Counted from the first letter of the stretch, positions 26,616-35,235 are shown. The stretch: DNA of 64,000 bases from Acetobacter fallax (GCF_011516735.1 NZ_WOSX01000020.1:1-64000); one strand, 5' to 3'. Notes: a model not told the origin generated them from the sequence alone. Numbers and translations are program-made.

Positions 26616-28199
26616 TCAGCCGGCGGCAAGCCCGATCTGCTTGATGTCATGGAACTTAAGCTCGGGATTCATCTCCTCGGTCCGCCGCATCATAAACGCG
26701 GAACTGGCGAGAAACACCGGATCTCCATCCAGATCATCGGCCATCGATGACCGGTTCGTCTGCGCGAACATATCCAGCCTGTCCCGATTTCCCGTCACCC
26801 AGCGCGCCAGTGAAAACGGTGTGGAATCAAAGCCGATGCCAACGCCATACTCGCCCTTCAGCCGGGCCTGGAGCACATCAAGCTGAAGCGTTCCAACCAC
26901 GCCCACAATCGGCTGCGCGCCATCCTGCGGCCGGAAAAGCTGCACCACGCCTTCCTCAGCCAGTTCCGTCAGCGCCTGACGCAGCTTCTTGGCTTTCATC
27001 GCATCGTCCAGACGAACACGCCGCAAAATCTCCGGCGCAAAGTGCGGCACACCCGTGAAGCGAATATCCTCGCCTTCCGTCAGCGTATCGCCAATCCGCA
27101 GCGTGCCGTGGTTCGGAATCCCAACCACGTCGCCCGCAAACGCTTCCTCGGCGATCTGCCGGTCCCGCGCAAAAAAGAACTGAGGCGTGTGCAACGCAAA
27201 TCCCTTGCCCGTGCGCGTATGATGCAGGCGCATCCCGCGTGACAACCGGCCCGAGCACACACGCGCAAACGCAATGCGATCCCGATGATTCGGGTCCATA
27301 TTGGCCTGAATCTTGAACACCAGCGCCGTCATGCCGGGTTCGTCAGCATGAACCATGCGCGTCTCCGTCGCCTGGTCACGCGGCGACGGACCAAACGCCA
27401 CCAGCGCGTCCAGAAGATCGGTCACGCCGATCTCCTTCATCGCACTGCCGAAGAACACGGGCGTCAGATGACCCGCGTCAAAGGACTCCCGGTCAAATTC
27501 CGGCAGCGCCGCGTCGATCAGCTCCAGATCCTCGCCAAGCTGAACCATGCGCGGGTCAGACTGCTCAAGCGGCTTCGTCGTATGCAGTTCGCGGGTCCGC
27601 AGATCATAAGTGCCGACAAAAGTCGCGGCCCGTCCGACAGGCCATGTCGCCGGCGTCGTATCCAGCGCCAGAGACGACGAAATCTCGTCCAGCAGCGCAA
27701 ACGGGTCCTGCGACTCACGATCCATCTTGTTGATGAACGTCACAATCGGAATGTCCCGCATCCGGCAGATCTCGAACAGCTTGCGCGTCCGGTCCTCAAT
27801 GCCCTTCGCCGCGTCAATCACCATCACAGCGGAATCAACGGCCGTCAGCGTGCGATAAGTGTCTTCCGAGAAGTCCTCGTGGCCCGGCGTATCGAGAAGA
27901 TTGAAAACGCAGCCGCCATATTCAAACGTCATGACGGAGGTCACGACCGAAATTCCGCGATCCCGCTCAATCCCCATCCAGTCAGACCGTGTGCGCCGTC
28001 GCTCGCCCTTCGCACGCACATTCCCCGCAAGCTGAATAGCCCCGCCCGCGCGCAGAATACGCTCTGTCAGCGTCGTCTTGCCGGCATCCGGATGGGAGAT
28101 GATCGCAAATGTGCGACGACGTGCAATCGCCTTGCGGATCTCGCCCGGGGTCTCAACCGATGCGGATGCGGTCTGAGTGTCTGTCATGGCGGTATTCAT
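26616..28199 (-). CDS. prfC: Peptide chain release factor 3
   Basis: 527 residues, normal for RF3. The GTPase domain has the P-loop SHPDAGKTTLTE, switch region DWMGIERDRGISVVTSVM, LLDTPGHEDFSEDTYRTL and INKMDRE. The later domains include FKIQANMDPNHRDRIAFARVCSG and a C-terminal block PVFLASSAFMMRRTEEMNPELKFHDIKQIG. RF3 recycles RF1 and RF2 from the ribosome after termination. The ATG at 28199 is taken; a second ATG four codons on is possible. It lies 132 bases after rpsD on the same strand. Confidence 0.95.
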   Translation of the reverse strand: MNTAMTDTQTASASVETPGEIRKAIARRRTFAIISHPDAGKTTLTERILRAGGAIQLAGNVRAKGERRRTRSDWMGIERDRGISVVTSVMTFEYGGCVFNLLDTPGHEDFSEDTYRTLTAVDSAVMVIDAAKGIEDRTRKLFEICRMRDIPIVTFINKMDRESQDPFALLDEISSSLALDTTPATWPVGRAATFVGTYDLRTRELHTTKPLEQSDPRMVQLGEDLELIDAALPEFDRESFDAGHLTPVFFGSAMKEIGVTDLLDALVAFGPSPRDQATETRMVHADEPGMTALVFKIQANMDPNHRDRIAFARVCSGRLSRGMRLHHTRTGKGFALHTPQFFFARDRQIAEEAFAGDVVGIPNHGTLRIGDTLTEGEDIRFTGVPHFAPEILRRVRLDDAMKAKKLRQALTELAEEGVVQLFRPQDGAQPIVGVVGTLQLDVLQARLKGEYGVGIGFDSTPFSLARWVTGNRDRLDMFAQTNRSSMADDLDGDPVFLASSAFMMRRTEEMNPELKFHDIKQIGLAAG

Positions 28200-28296
28200 C
28201 CTGCGATGGACGGGCGATGGGCAAAGGCACGAAACTCACGCCCTGAAAACGAGAACGCCGGACAGAGAGAGACTCTCCGCCCGGCGCCAGAACGGA

Positions 28297-28317
28297 CCCG
28301 GCTGGTAAACAGCCGGG
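28297..28317 (-). other. Hairpin between rpsD and prfC
   Basis: CCCGGCTG / CAGCCGGG pair perfectly over 8 bp with a 5-base loop, 15 bases after the rpsD stop. No T-run follows on either strand. It may slow decay or partly end the rpsD transcript before prfC. Confidence 0.4.
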
Positions 28318-28331
28318 CAGTCTCGCAGGAT

Positions 28332-28949
28332 TTAGCGCGAGTAGAACTCGACCACGAGGTTCGGTTCCATCTGCACCGGATACGGCACATCGGACAGACC
28401 AGGACCACGCAGGAACGAGCCTTTCATCTGGCGATGATCGACTTCCATATATTCCGGAACGTCACGCTCGCTGGACTGAGCAGCATCCAGAACGGCAGCA
28501 AGCTGCTTGGACTTCTCGCGGACTTCAATCACGTCACCTTCGCGAACGAGGTAAGAAGGAATGTTCACCTTCTTGCCGTTCACAAGGATATGGCCGTGGT
28601 TGATGAACTGGCGGGAAGCGAACGGCGTGATCGCGAATTTCAGGCGATACACAACCGCGTCCAGACGACGCTCCAGCAGGTTGATGAGGTTCTCGGAGGT
28701 ATCGCCCTTGCGACGCACCGCTTCCTCATAATACTTGCGGAACTGCTTCTCGCTGATATTGCCGTAATAGCCCTTCAGCTTCTGCTTCGCCATCAGCTGG
28801 ACGGAGAAGTCCGAAGGCTTGCCCTTGCGGCGCTGGCCATGCTGACCAGGACCATAGTCACGACGGTTGACCGGGGACTTCGCACGGCCCCACAGGTTGA
28901 CGCCAAGACGACGGTTAATCTTGTATTTGCTCTCAAGGCGCTTGCTCAT
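28332..28949 (-). CDS. rpsD: 30S ribosomal protein S4
   Basis: 205 residues beginning [39 protein letters not shown], as in other Alphaproteobacteria. The S4 RNA-binding domain is in the centre ([42 protein letters not shown]). It nucleates 16S rRNA folding in the small subunit. A strong sigma-70 type promoter lies about 180 bases upstream, which leaves a long GC-rich leader that can fold (for example ACCGGCC pairing with GGCCGGT). Longer in-frame extensions upstream are not family-like. Confidence 0.98.
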   Translation of the reverse strand: MSKRLESKYKINRRLGVNLWGRAKSPVNRRDYGPGQHGQRRKGKPSDFSVQLMAKQKLKGYYGNISEKQFRKYYEEAVRRKGDTSENLINLLERRLDAVVYRLKFAITPFASRQFINHGHILVNGKKVNIPSYLVREGDVIEVREKSKQLAAVLDAAQSSERDVPEYMEVDHRQMKGSFLRGPGLSDVPYPVQMEPNLVVEFYSR

Positions 28950-29131
28950 AGTGCGCGCTCTGCTTTCATCTTTTGCGACGCAGCGCGGACATCGTCCCCG
29001 CTCACACGCAGTGGCACCGGTAGTCCCTGACCAGAATGGTTCAGAGCGGGCGCGTTCCGTATTACCGGCCCCGGGGAGCATGATACCCGCTGGGCCGGCC
29101 GGTCCGTCCACTTTCCCGGCAATGGGCCGCG

Positions 29132-29160
29132 CCTATAAGTCAGGATGTCTTTTCTGTCAA
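29132..29160 (-). promoter_or_regulatory. Strong sigma-70 type promoter for rpsD
   Basis: On the minus strand a perfect TTGACA (29155-29160) and TATAGG (29132-29137) are 17 bases apart. It overlaps the last codons of the ArsR gene and points at rpsD. It predicts a leader of roughly 175 bases. Confidence 0.7.
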
Positions 29161-29469
29161 TTCCGGAGCCACCTCATTCCCGAGAACCAGAGCGATCAGC
29201 CCCGGAAAACGGCCCTCCAGATCATCATGCCGGAGAACATTGATGTGCTCCGTCCCCTGCGTGGTCGTCCGTACCAGTCCGGCTCCGCGCAGCACCCGAA
29301 AATGATGAGACATCGTCGAACGGGGCCGGTCCGCGCTCAGAGCCGCGCAGTTCAGTGGCCCCTTCCGTGCCAGCATGCGGACAATATCCAGCCGGATCGG
29401 ATCCGAAAGCGCATGAAACACCGCACAACTCTCCACGGCGTCGATGGCCGGATGTGTATAACGTTCCAT
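29140..29469 (-). CDS. ArsR-family transcriptional regulator
   Basis: 109 residues with a winged helix: ALSDPIRLDIVRMLARKGPLNCAAL, the recognition helix RSTMSHHFRVLRGAGLV, then the wing TTTQGTEHINVLR. The classic ELCVCDL metal site of ArsR is absent. Only Cys15 and Cys41 are present, so if it senses anything by thiols it is probably not arsenite by the classic site. The start has GGAGG close upstream. It is divergent from an Old Yellow Enzyme gene whose promoter spacer holds a perfect inverted repeat, so it probably represses that gene. Confidence 0.85.
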   Translation of the reverse strand: MERYTHPAIDAVESCAVFHALSDPIRLDIVRMLARKGPLNCAALSADRPRSTMSHHFRVLRGAGLVRTTTQGTEHINVLRHDDLEGRFPGLIALVLGNEVAPELTEKTS

Positions 29470-29572
29470 AACCTCCGCCTCTTTATCGGGGCGCCTCTCG
29501 CCATGACCATCAGAGTATGACGAAAGAGGCCCGTCGCGGCGAGACCATCATGCCCTGTTGCGACGCACAGAT

Positions 29573-29601
29573 TTGAAGTTCGACAAAATACGAACTATAA
29601 A
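29573..29601 (+). promoter_or_regulatory. Promoter with embedded operator, ene-reductase gene
   Basis: TTGAAG (29573-29578) and TATAAA (29596-29601) are 17 bases apart. A perfect inverted repeat AGTTCG-N8-CGAACT (29577-29596) fills the spacer and touches both hexamers. This is the place where a repressor blocks polymerase, and the divergent ArsR regulator is the natural candidate. Confidence 0.65.
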
Positions 29602-29638
29602 ACCCGGCGTATCGACACTCACGAAAGGGCTGCATTGC

Positions 29639-30718
29639 ATGACCTCTCTTTTTGATCCCATCCGCATAGGCGCCATCACTGCGCCAAACCGCATCGTCAT
29701 GGCACCCCTGACCCGGGGCCGCGCCACCCGCACCCATATCCCAACTCCGATCATGGCGGAGTATTACGGCCAGCGCGCCAGTGCCGGACTGATCATCTCC
29801 GAGGCAACCGGCATCAGCCGGCAGGGTCTCGGCTGGCCCTACGCCCCCGGCCTCTGGTCAGACGAACAGACCGAAGCGTGGAAGCCAGTCACGCAGGCCG
29901 TCCACGAAAAAGGCGGTCGCATCGTCGCCCAGCTCTGGCACATGGGTCGTCTCGTCCACTCTTCCGTCACCGGGCAACAGCCCGTCTCCTCCTCTCCCGG
30001 CACCGCCCCGGGCGAAGTCCATACCTACGACGGCAAACGCCCCTATGAGGAAGCCCGCGCCCTCCGCCTCGATGAAATCCCTGGCCTGCTGGAAGACTAT
30101 GAACGCGCAGCCCGCAACGCGATGGCAGCCGGCTTCGACGGCGTGCAGATCCACGCGGCGAACGGCTATCTGATCGATCAGTTCCTGCGCAACGGCGTCA
30201 ACCACCGCGACGATACCTACGGTGGATCACCCGAAAACCGCATCCGGCTTCTGCGTGAAGTCACCGAAAAGGTCATCGCCACCATCGGCGCGGATCGCAC
30301 GAGCGTCCGCCTCTCCCCCAATGGTGATTCACAGGGCGCCGATGACAGCGATCCCGCCGCCGTCTTCATCCCCGCCGCCAGAATGTTGTCCGAACTCGGA
30401 ATCGCGTCCCTGGGCCTGCGCGAACCAGGACCCGCCGGAACCTTCGGGTCAACCGATGTCCCGAAACTGTCGCCGCAAATTCGCGAGGTGTTCGACCGGG
30501 TTCTGATCCTGAATTCGGATTACACACCTGAAGCCGCGGAAAAAGCCGTCACGTCAGGCCTCGCCGACGCCATCAGCTTCGGACGCCCGTTCATCACCAA
30601 CCCGGACCTGCCTTATCGCATCAGGGAAGGTCTCCCGCTCACAGAATCGAAGAGCATGAAGTTCTGGTATTCTCAGGGAAGCGAAGGCTACGTGGATTAC
30701 CCTGCCGACGCCGGCTGA
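29639..30718 (+). CDS. Old Yellow Enzyme family ene-reductase
   Basis: 359 residues. An FMN-dependent TIM barrel with LFDPIRIGAITAPNRIVMAPLTRGRA at the N-terminus, AQLWHMGRLVHSS, the substrate-binding HAAN near 172-175 (IHAANGYLIDQFLRNGVNHR), YGGSPENRIRLLREV and the C-terminal DAISFGRPFITNPDLPYRI. NemA-like members reduce activated C=C bonds and nitro compounds with NADPH. ATG 29639 follows AAAGGG. The promoter and operator upstream suggest induction by an electrophile through the ArsR partner, by analogy with nemRA, although NemR is a different (TetR) family. Confidence 0.93.
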   Translation: MTSLFDPIRIGAITAPNRIVMAPLTRGRATRTHIPTPIMAEYYGQRASAGLIISEATGISRQGLGWPYAPGLWSDEQTEAWKPVTQAVHEKGGRIVAQLWHMGRLVHSSVTGQQPVSSSPGTAPGEVHTYDGKRPYEEARALRLDEIPGLLEDYERAARNAMAAGFDGVQIHAANGYLIDQFLRNGVNHRDDTYGGSPENRIRLLREVTEKVIATIGADRTSVRLSPNGDSQGADDSDPAAVFIPAARMLSELGIASLGLREPGPAGTFGSTDVPKLSPQIREVFDRVLILNSDYTPEAAEKAVTSGLADAISFGRPFITNPDLPYRIREGLPLTESKSMKFWYSQGSEGYVDYPADAG

Positions 30719-30721
30719 TAT

Positions 30722-30751
30722 AAAAAAAGGAAGGACTTTAACAGTCCTTCC
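30722..30751 (-). terminator. Rho-independent terminator of the DUF4167 gene
   Basis: A perfect 9-bp stem (GGAAGGACT / AGTCCTTCC) with a 5-base loop runs into seven T on the minus strand, 45 bases past the DUF4167 stop. It starts 3 bases after the stop of the convergent ene-reductase gene and may help end that transcript too. Confidence 0.88.
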
Positions 30752-30796
30752 CCCTGACAAGACGTCAGATCAGCCCCGGATCAGGACGCGCCTGAA

Positions 30797-31234
30797 TCAG
30801 GACGCGACAGCCTCGGATTCGGTCGATTCCTCGCCATACCCCTCGCCCTGCTCTTCACCAGGTCCGGATTCGTTATGCTGAGGCTGATAGACCGGCCGTG
30901 ATCGCGCAACCCGTTCCTGCCTCTCAGCCTGCGCCTGCTGCGCCGCCTGATTCATGGCGTTCAGAATACGGAAGTAATGTTCCGCATGCTGGAAGTAAGC
31001 CTCAGCCGTCACACGATCGCCACCTGAGGTCGCGTCCCGTCCCAGCTGGAGATACTTTTCAAATAGTTGCTGCGACGTGCCGCGAATACGAACCTCGGGG
31101 CCGTTACTGTCGAACACATGGTTCCGGTTCAGCGGAATCTGACCATTGTGATGGCGTGTCCCGCCTCCGCTGCTGCCGCTGCTCCCATTGCCCCCAGGCC
31201 TGTGATTACGGCTGCGTGTGCGTTTCATATTCAT
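30797..31234 (-). CDS. DUF4167 domain protein
   Basis: 145 residues. A basic, Gly/Ser/Asn-rich N-terminus (MNMKRTRSRNHRPGGNG) leads to the conserved core IPLNRNHVFDSNGPEVRIRGTSQQLFEKYLQLGRDATSGGDRVTAEAYFQHAEHYFRILNAM. An acidic low-complexity tail follows. The family is confined to Alphaproteobacteria and often follows prmC, as here. The basic N-terminus suggests RNA or ribosome contact, which is inference only. It has its own strong terminator. Confidence 0.9.
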   Translation of the reverse strand: MNMKRTRSRNHRPGGNGSSGSSGGGTRHHNGQIPLNRNHVFDSNGPEVRIRGTSQQLFEKYLQLGRDATSGGDRVTAEAYFQHAEHYFRILNAMNQAAQQAQAERQERVARSRPVYQPQHNESGPGEEQGEGYGEESTESEAVAS

Positions 31235-31534
31235 GGTGTTGCCACGACACTTTCCTGTCTGTACGCAGCCAGCATACGCTTGAACTGTTTTGCTGGCTGA
31301 TATCTCGAAACCTGTGTTTTTCAGAGTTCAGGCTCGGCGCGATCACAAAAGCAAATCGCTGACACAGGCCTTTCTGGTCGCCACTGATGTCTGGGGCAGT
31401 TGCTATCAGGCTGCTTACAACCCGATCCGCCGGCAGAAACGTCAGGCGTTCCGGGAGTCTTTGGAGCACAGGCTGGCCACCAGCGCAAGCACAGATATGC
31501 TTTCTGTTATGATGAACTGGCGAAGCAGATGCCA
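31235..31534. other. Gap between prmC and DUF4167
   Basis: 300 bases with no convincing gene on either strand. The base composition is more even than in the flanking genes. It may hold a promoter for the DUF4167 gene, but no clear -35/-10 pair stands out. Confidence 0.4.
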
Positions 31535-32410
31535 TTACATGACAAAGACCACTGCCCGCGGATGCCCGCCAGCATCGCAACGCACATCCTCCACCCGCAA
31601 TCCTGCCGCCCGGCCAAGCGCCGGAACCGTCTCGTCCTGCCCGATTCCGATCTCGAAAATCCCCACTCCGCCCGGGGCCAGCAACCGGCGCAATGCCGGA
31701 ACCAGAATACGATAATCATCAAGCCCGTCCGCACCGCCATCCAGCGCACTCACCGGCTCATAATCAGCAACATCCCGCATGAGACCAGGAATATCCCCGC
31801 TGGGAATATAAGGCGGGTTGGATAAAACCACATCAAACCTGGCTGAAATCGCATTATCCCATCGTCCGGCCACAAAAGAACACCGATCCGACAGACCGTT
31901 CGCGCGGGCATTCGCAGCAGCGAGAGCGACCGCCTGCGGAACACGGTCCACACCAAGACCAGTCGCAAGCGTGTATTCGCTCAGCGCCGCAAGAAGCAGG
32001 CAGCCCGTTCCCGTCCCCAGATCAAGAACGGACCGCACGCTTCCCCGATCAGGACGCTGCGCCAGAAGAGCTTCGATCAGCGTTTCGCTGTCCGCGCGCG
32101 GAATGAGCGTGTCAACCGAAACCGCCAGATCCAGCGTCCAGAATCCGGTCCTGCCCGCCAGATGCGCCACCGGCTCACCCCGCGCGCGTCGGGCCACAAG
32201 CTCTGAAAACGCCCCCGCATCTTCAATCGCAGCATCGCCATGGCCCAGTTGCCACCCGGTCGTCATGCCATACGCAATCTCAAGAAGCAGACGCGCTTCC
32301 CGACGCGCGCCCTCGATCCCCGAAGCCGCAAGCTCTCCGGTACCCCACGCAATAAAACCGGCAACTGTGCCGGACGATGGCGGGCGCGCTATAAAAGACT
32401 CACTGATCAT
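31535..32410 (-). CDS. prmC: Peptide chain release factor N5-glutamine methyltransferase
   Basis: 291 residues. The N-terminal helical domain has GARREARLLLEIAYGM and EPVAHLAGRTGFW; the SAM-binding domain has VLDLGTGTGCLLLAAL near 128-142 and the catalytic NPPY at 198-201. PrmC methylates the GGQ glutamine of RF1 and RF2. The start is uncertain: ATG 32410 gives a normal length, while ATGs at 32437/32434 have AGGAG close before them. The usual partner prfA is not upstream. The DUF4167 gene downstream is the usual alphaproteobacterial neighbour. Confidence 0.92.
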   Translation of the reverse strand: MISESFIARPPSSGTVAGFIAWGTGELAASGIEGARREARLLLEIAYGMTTGWQLGHGDAAIEDAGAFSELVARRARGEPVAHLAGRTGFWTLDLAVSVDTLIPRADSETLIEALLAQRPDRGSVRSVLDLGTGTGCLLLAALSEYTLATGLGVDRVPQAVALAAANARANGLSDRCSFVAGRWDNAISARFDVVLSNPPYIPSGDIPGLMRDVADYEPVSALDGGADGLDDYRILVPALRRLLAPGGVGIFEIGIGQDETVPALGRAAGLRVEDVRCDAGGHPRAVVFVM

Positions 32411-32528
32411 GGCCAGCAGCAGAAACGGAGTCATCATGCTCCTGTCAACGCTCAGTATTGTCAGCAACATGGCCGCAAGGGTGCGGTTTCCGGTTCTGGC
32501 CAGACACGCAACAGGTTATAATCATCCT

Positions 32529-33002
32529 ATGATCAAGACGTACAGTGTTGCCGGACGCCGCCTCGCCGCGCTCTCAGCAATCCTCCTCCCGCTCGGAACA
32601 GCCTGCGCCACGCCCGCCCTGGCCGGGCAATTCGTTGTCGTTGACGAAAAAGCGCCGCAGGAAATTTCCGAGGTATCGCGCCTTTATGTGGATGGCGAAC
32701 TCGCCGCCACCTTCATTCTCGACAGCGACACCACGCGAAAGGCGGAAACCATCCAGACCGTGGCAGGTCGTGTCGAACACACCTACGCCCTGTGCGGAGA
32801 AATCGTCATCCGTACTCCGGAAGGCAAAACCGAAACACACAATGTCAGCAGCGCCGGCGTCCTGCATAATCCGGACGGTCACGTCTTTCAGGCTCTGGGC
32901 TCAGCGAATTTCACCGATTTTTATCTGATCGATCCGAACGACCCGGATGTGGCCCGGCATCACCCCGGTCACGGCGAAGCCTGCGTCGTCGCAACGAGCT
33001 GA
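32529..33002 (+). CDS. Exported protein of unknown function
   Basis: 157 residues. A signal peptide (RRLAALSAILLPLGTACATPALAG) precedes a mainly beta mature part: QFVVVDEKAPQEISEVSRLYVDGELAATFILD, RVEHTYALCGEIVIRTPEGK and FTDFYLIDPNDPDVA. The strands suggest a small periplasmic beta-sandwich. Two cysteines (ALCGE and GEACVV) remain in the mature part. I do not recognise the family. It is divergent from prmC and convergent with the ABC exporter ATPase. Confidence 0.65.
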   Translation: MIKTYSVAGRRLAALSAILLPLGTACATPALAGQFVVVDEKAPQEISEVSRLYVDGELAATFILDSDTTRKAETIQTVAGRVEHTYALCGEIVIRTPEGKTETHNVSSAGVLHNPDGHVFQALGSANFTDFYLIDPNDPDVARHHPGHGEACVVATS

Positions 33003-33032
33003 AGCCGCCGCACCGGACTGCAAAAAAAAGCC

Positions 33033-33791
33033 TCAGCCCGCCGCCTCCAGATAAGCCGGCAGAACCTCATCCGTCGGCCCGTCCATGACCACCCGGCCCT
33101 GCTCCATCCACAGCAGCCGCGTACACCACTTCGCAACGACCTCGGGCATGTGAGAGGACACGACAAGAATTTCAGCCCCTTCGACCAGCCCGGCAATCCG
33201 CTGCTCCGCACGCTGCATGAAGGAGGCATCTCCGGCCATGAACCACTCGTCCATGATCAGAATCTGCGGCATGATCGCCGTCGCCAGCCCAAAGGAAAGC
33301 CGCACGCCCATGCCGGAACTGTAAGTCTTCAGTGGCAGATCCATGAAAGAGCCCAGATCGGCGAACGTCTCAACATCCTGTTCCACCTCGGCAAGGGCTT
33401 TCCCGGAAAGCCCGAAGAAAAGCCCCCTCAGCCGGATATTCTCGCGTCCCGACAGCTCCGGATTCATCCCAAGCGACGTATCCAGCAACGTGCCAATCCG
33501 GCCCCGCACCAGAACACAGCCTCCAACAGGCTCATAAATCCCGGCCAGAGCCCGAAGCAGCGTCGTTTTGCCCGCCCCGTTGCGGCCTATCAGCCCCAGC
33601 CGCTCTCCGGGCTGCAGCGAAAAACTGACATTCTTCAGCGCCTGAACCGTCACCCGGTTTCGGTTGTCCTGTGCAAACCGACCTGAAAGCTGGCGCCCCA
33701 TCACTCCGCCCAGCGTCTTCTTCAGACTGCGCGCATCACCGTGATAAAGCGGAAAAGAGATTGTCAGATCTGAAACATCAACGCCTGCCAT
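33033..33791 (-). CDS. Polysaccharide ABC exporter, ATP-binding subunit (KpsT/Wzt type)
   Basis: 252 residues. It begins VDVSDLTISFPLYHGDARSLKKTLGG, typical of the KpsT/TagH/Wzt group. Walker A is GRNGAGKTT near 74-82, the shortened signature is GMGVRLSFGLATA, and Walker B is ILIMDEWF. It has no C-terminal carbohydrate-binding domain, so it is KpsT-like rather than Wzt-like. It powers export of a lipid-linked glycan through the permease encoded 6 bases upstream. No glycosyltransferases are adjacent, so the exported polymer is unknown. Confidence 0.92.
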   Translation of the reverse strand: MAGVDVSDLTISFPLYHGDARSLKKTLGGVMGRQLSGRFAQDNRNRVTVQALKNVSFSLQPGERLGLIGRNGAGKTTLLRALAGIYEPVGGCVLVRGRIGTLLDTSLGMNPELSGRENIRLRGLFFGLSGKALAEVEQDVETFADLGSFMDLPLKTYSSGMGVRLSFGLATAIMPQILIMDEWFMAGDASFMQRAEQRIAGLVEGAEILVVSSHMPEVVAKWCTRLLWMEQGRVVMDGPTDEVLPAYLEAAG

Positions 33792-33797
33792 CGCCGC

Positions 33798-34742
33798 TTA
33801 CACCCAATAAGCCAGCCGCGCGCGCATCCGCGCAAACAGCAGAAATGATACAACCCACAGCACAATGCTGTACAGAACCGCCACCAGCCAGATCGAAGGC
33901 CGCACAGGTGTTCCCATGAACGGACCCCGGACAATCTCGATCATCGGATAACACGGGTCGAACAGCAGATACTGGCGCCCGGTGTAAATCAGGTCGGGCT
34001 TCCACAGAACCGGCGTGATGAAGAACAGAATCTGCATCACACTCCCCATCACCGGCGGTATGTCGCGAAACCGGGCCCCCAGAACCCCCATCAGCAGAGT
34101 GATCGCATAGAGATCGGCCGCCCACAGTCCGAGACCGGCCGGAATCTGCCAGTTCAGCGTCGGTTCAATACGAAAAATCACGAACACAAGCGCAATCACG
34201 CCAACACTGTGCAGAAACGTCAGAAAATTCCGCACCGTGACCCGCAGCACATGCACGCTGAACGGCATCCGTACCGCATGGATCAGCCCCGCCGATCTGG
34301 TAAACGCCGCACATCCCTCAGAGACCGTGCTGTTCAGATACGCCCACAGAATCAGAGAAAAAGACAAAAACGGCAGATAAATCCGTAGTTCGATATGAAA
34401 CAGCGTTGCATAGAGCACGCCCATCGACCCGACCAGAATCGCCGTCGAAATCGTCATCCAGAACGGACCAAGCATCGACCCGCGATAGCGCAGTTTGATA
34501 TCCAGCCAGCCCAGCATCCAGCCCAGCCTGAACAGCCCCAGACCCTGCCGGAAGTCCCGCATGGCATGAATGATATGAGCAAGCCCTTTCTCAGGCCGCA
34601 GCTCAAGAACAGGCTCCGGCCCCTGCGCCGCGAGCGCAGCCCGCAGTTCCGGCTCGTCCATGACAGCCGACGCAGACGCTCCGGCTCCCGCCAGACCCTC
34701 GTTTTCAGCTGCCCCGATCTCCGGTCGTTCGTTCCTGTTCAT
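33798..34742 (-). CDS. Polysaccharide ABC exporter, permease subunit (KpsM/Wzm type)
   Basis: 314 residues. The ABC-2 permease core holds about six spans, with LGWMLGWLDIKLRYRGSMLGPFWMTIS, ILWAYLNSTVSEGCAAF, LLMGVLGARFRDIPPVMGSVMQILFFITPVLW and a final span near LYSIVLWVVSFLLF. An unusual ~60-residue Ala/Glu-rich cytoplasmic extension stands before the core. The start at 34742 is the ATG just before this extension, with a weak ribosome site, so a shorter protein is possible. It pairs with the ATPase downstream and follows the Nudix gene by 46 bases. Confidence 0.9.
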   Translation of the reverse strand: MNRNERPEIGAAENEGLAGAGASASAVMDEPELRAALAAQGPEPVLELRPEKGLAHIIHAMRDFRQGLGLFRLGWMLGWLDIKLRYRGSMLGPFWMTISTAILVGSMGVLYATLFHIELRIYLPFLSFSLILWAYLNSTVSEGCAAFTRSAGLIHAVRMPFSVHVLRVTVRNFLTFLHSVGVIALVFVIFRIEPTLNWQIPAGLGLWAADLYAITLLMGVLGARFRDIPPVMGSVMQILFFITPVLWKPDLIYTGRQYLLFDPCYPMIEIVRGPFMGTPVRPSIWLVAVLYSIVLWVVSFLLFARMRARLAYWV

Positions 34743-34788
34743 GCCAGCGCGATAGACAAGCCGACCAGGAATCGCAAGCGCCGCCCCA

Positions 34789-35229
34789 TCAGGCACGCTC
34801 CTCCGCCAGCAGTGCCAGCGAAAGCAATGCCGGACTGGCCCGCTCGCCCAGCGCCCTGATCGCCGCGATGCCAAACCAGTCCGCCTCAAGCGCGTCATCG
34901 GCCGCAAGCGGCGGCGGCAAAGCCGCCGGATCAGCCACGTGGCACCGCACCGCAACGATCAGATAGTGAAACCGCAGAACCCCGTCCCCGTCGCGATGGA
35001 TAGAGTCAAAAACCGAGAGCACATCATCGCCCCGGGCCTCGATCCCGGTCTCCTCCGCAAGCTCCCGCGCCGCCGCCGCCAGCATCTCCTCGCCCGGTTC
35101 AATCTTTCCACCCGGAAAACCCCACAACCCCGCATCCGGCGGATTGGCGCGACGAACCAGCAGAAAGGCTCCGTCACTTTCCCGCTTCAATACAGCAAGA
35201 ACGCCCCCGCGCGGGCCTGAAATACTCAT
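34789..35229 (-). CDS. Nudix hydrolase
   Basis: 146 residues with a complete Nudix box at 41-63 (GKIEPGE, then REL, EETGI), so the metal-binding REx2EE is intact. The N-terminal strand RGGVLAVLKRESDGAFLLVRRANPP and GLWGFPGGK are typical of small nucleoside di/triphosphate or ADP-ribose hydrolases. A MutT role is possible but not shown by the sequence. GAGGT stands just before the ATG. It lies 6 bases after the MFS gene and upstream of the ABC exporter, so the four genes may be co-transcribed. Confidence 0.88.
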   Translation of the reverse strand: MSISGPRGGVLAVLKRESDGAFLLVRRANPPDAGLWGFPGGKIEPGEEMLAAAARELAEETGIEARGDDVLSVFDSIHRDGDGVLRFHYLIVAVRCHVADPAALPPPLAADDALEADWFGIAAIRALGERASPALLSLALLAEERA

Positions 35230-35235
35230 ATCACC

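Noticed and set aside
27285-29030. A 581-codon open frame opposite prfC and rpsD
   Set aside because: It spans two well-identified genes on the other strand and has Arg/His-rich composition typical of antisense frames.
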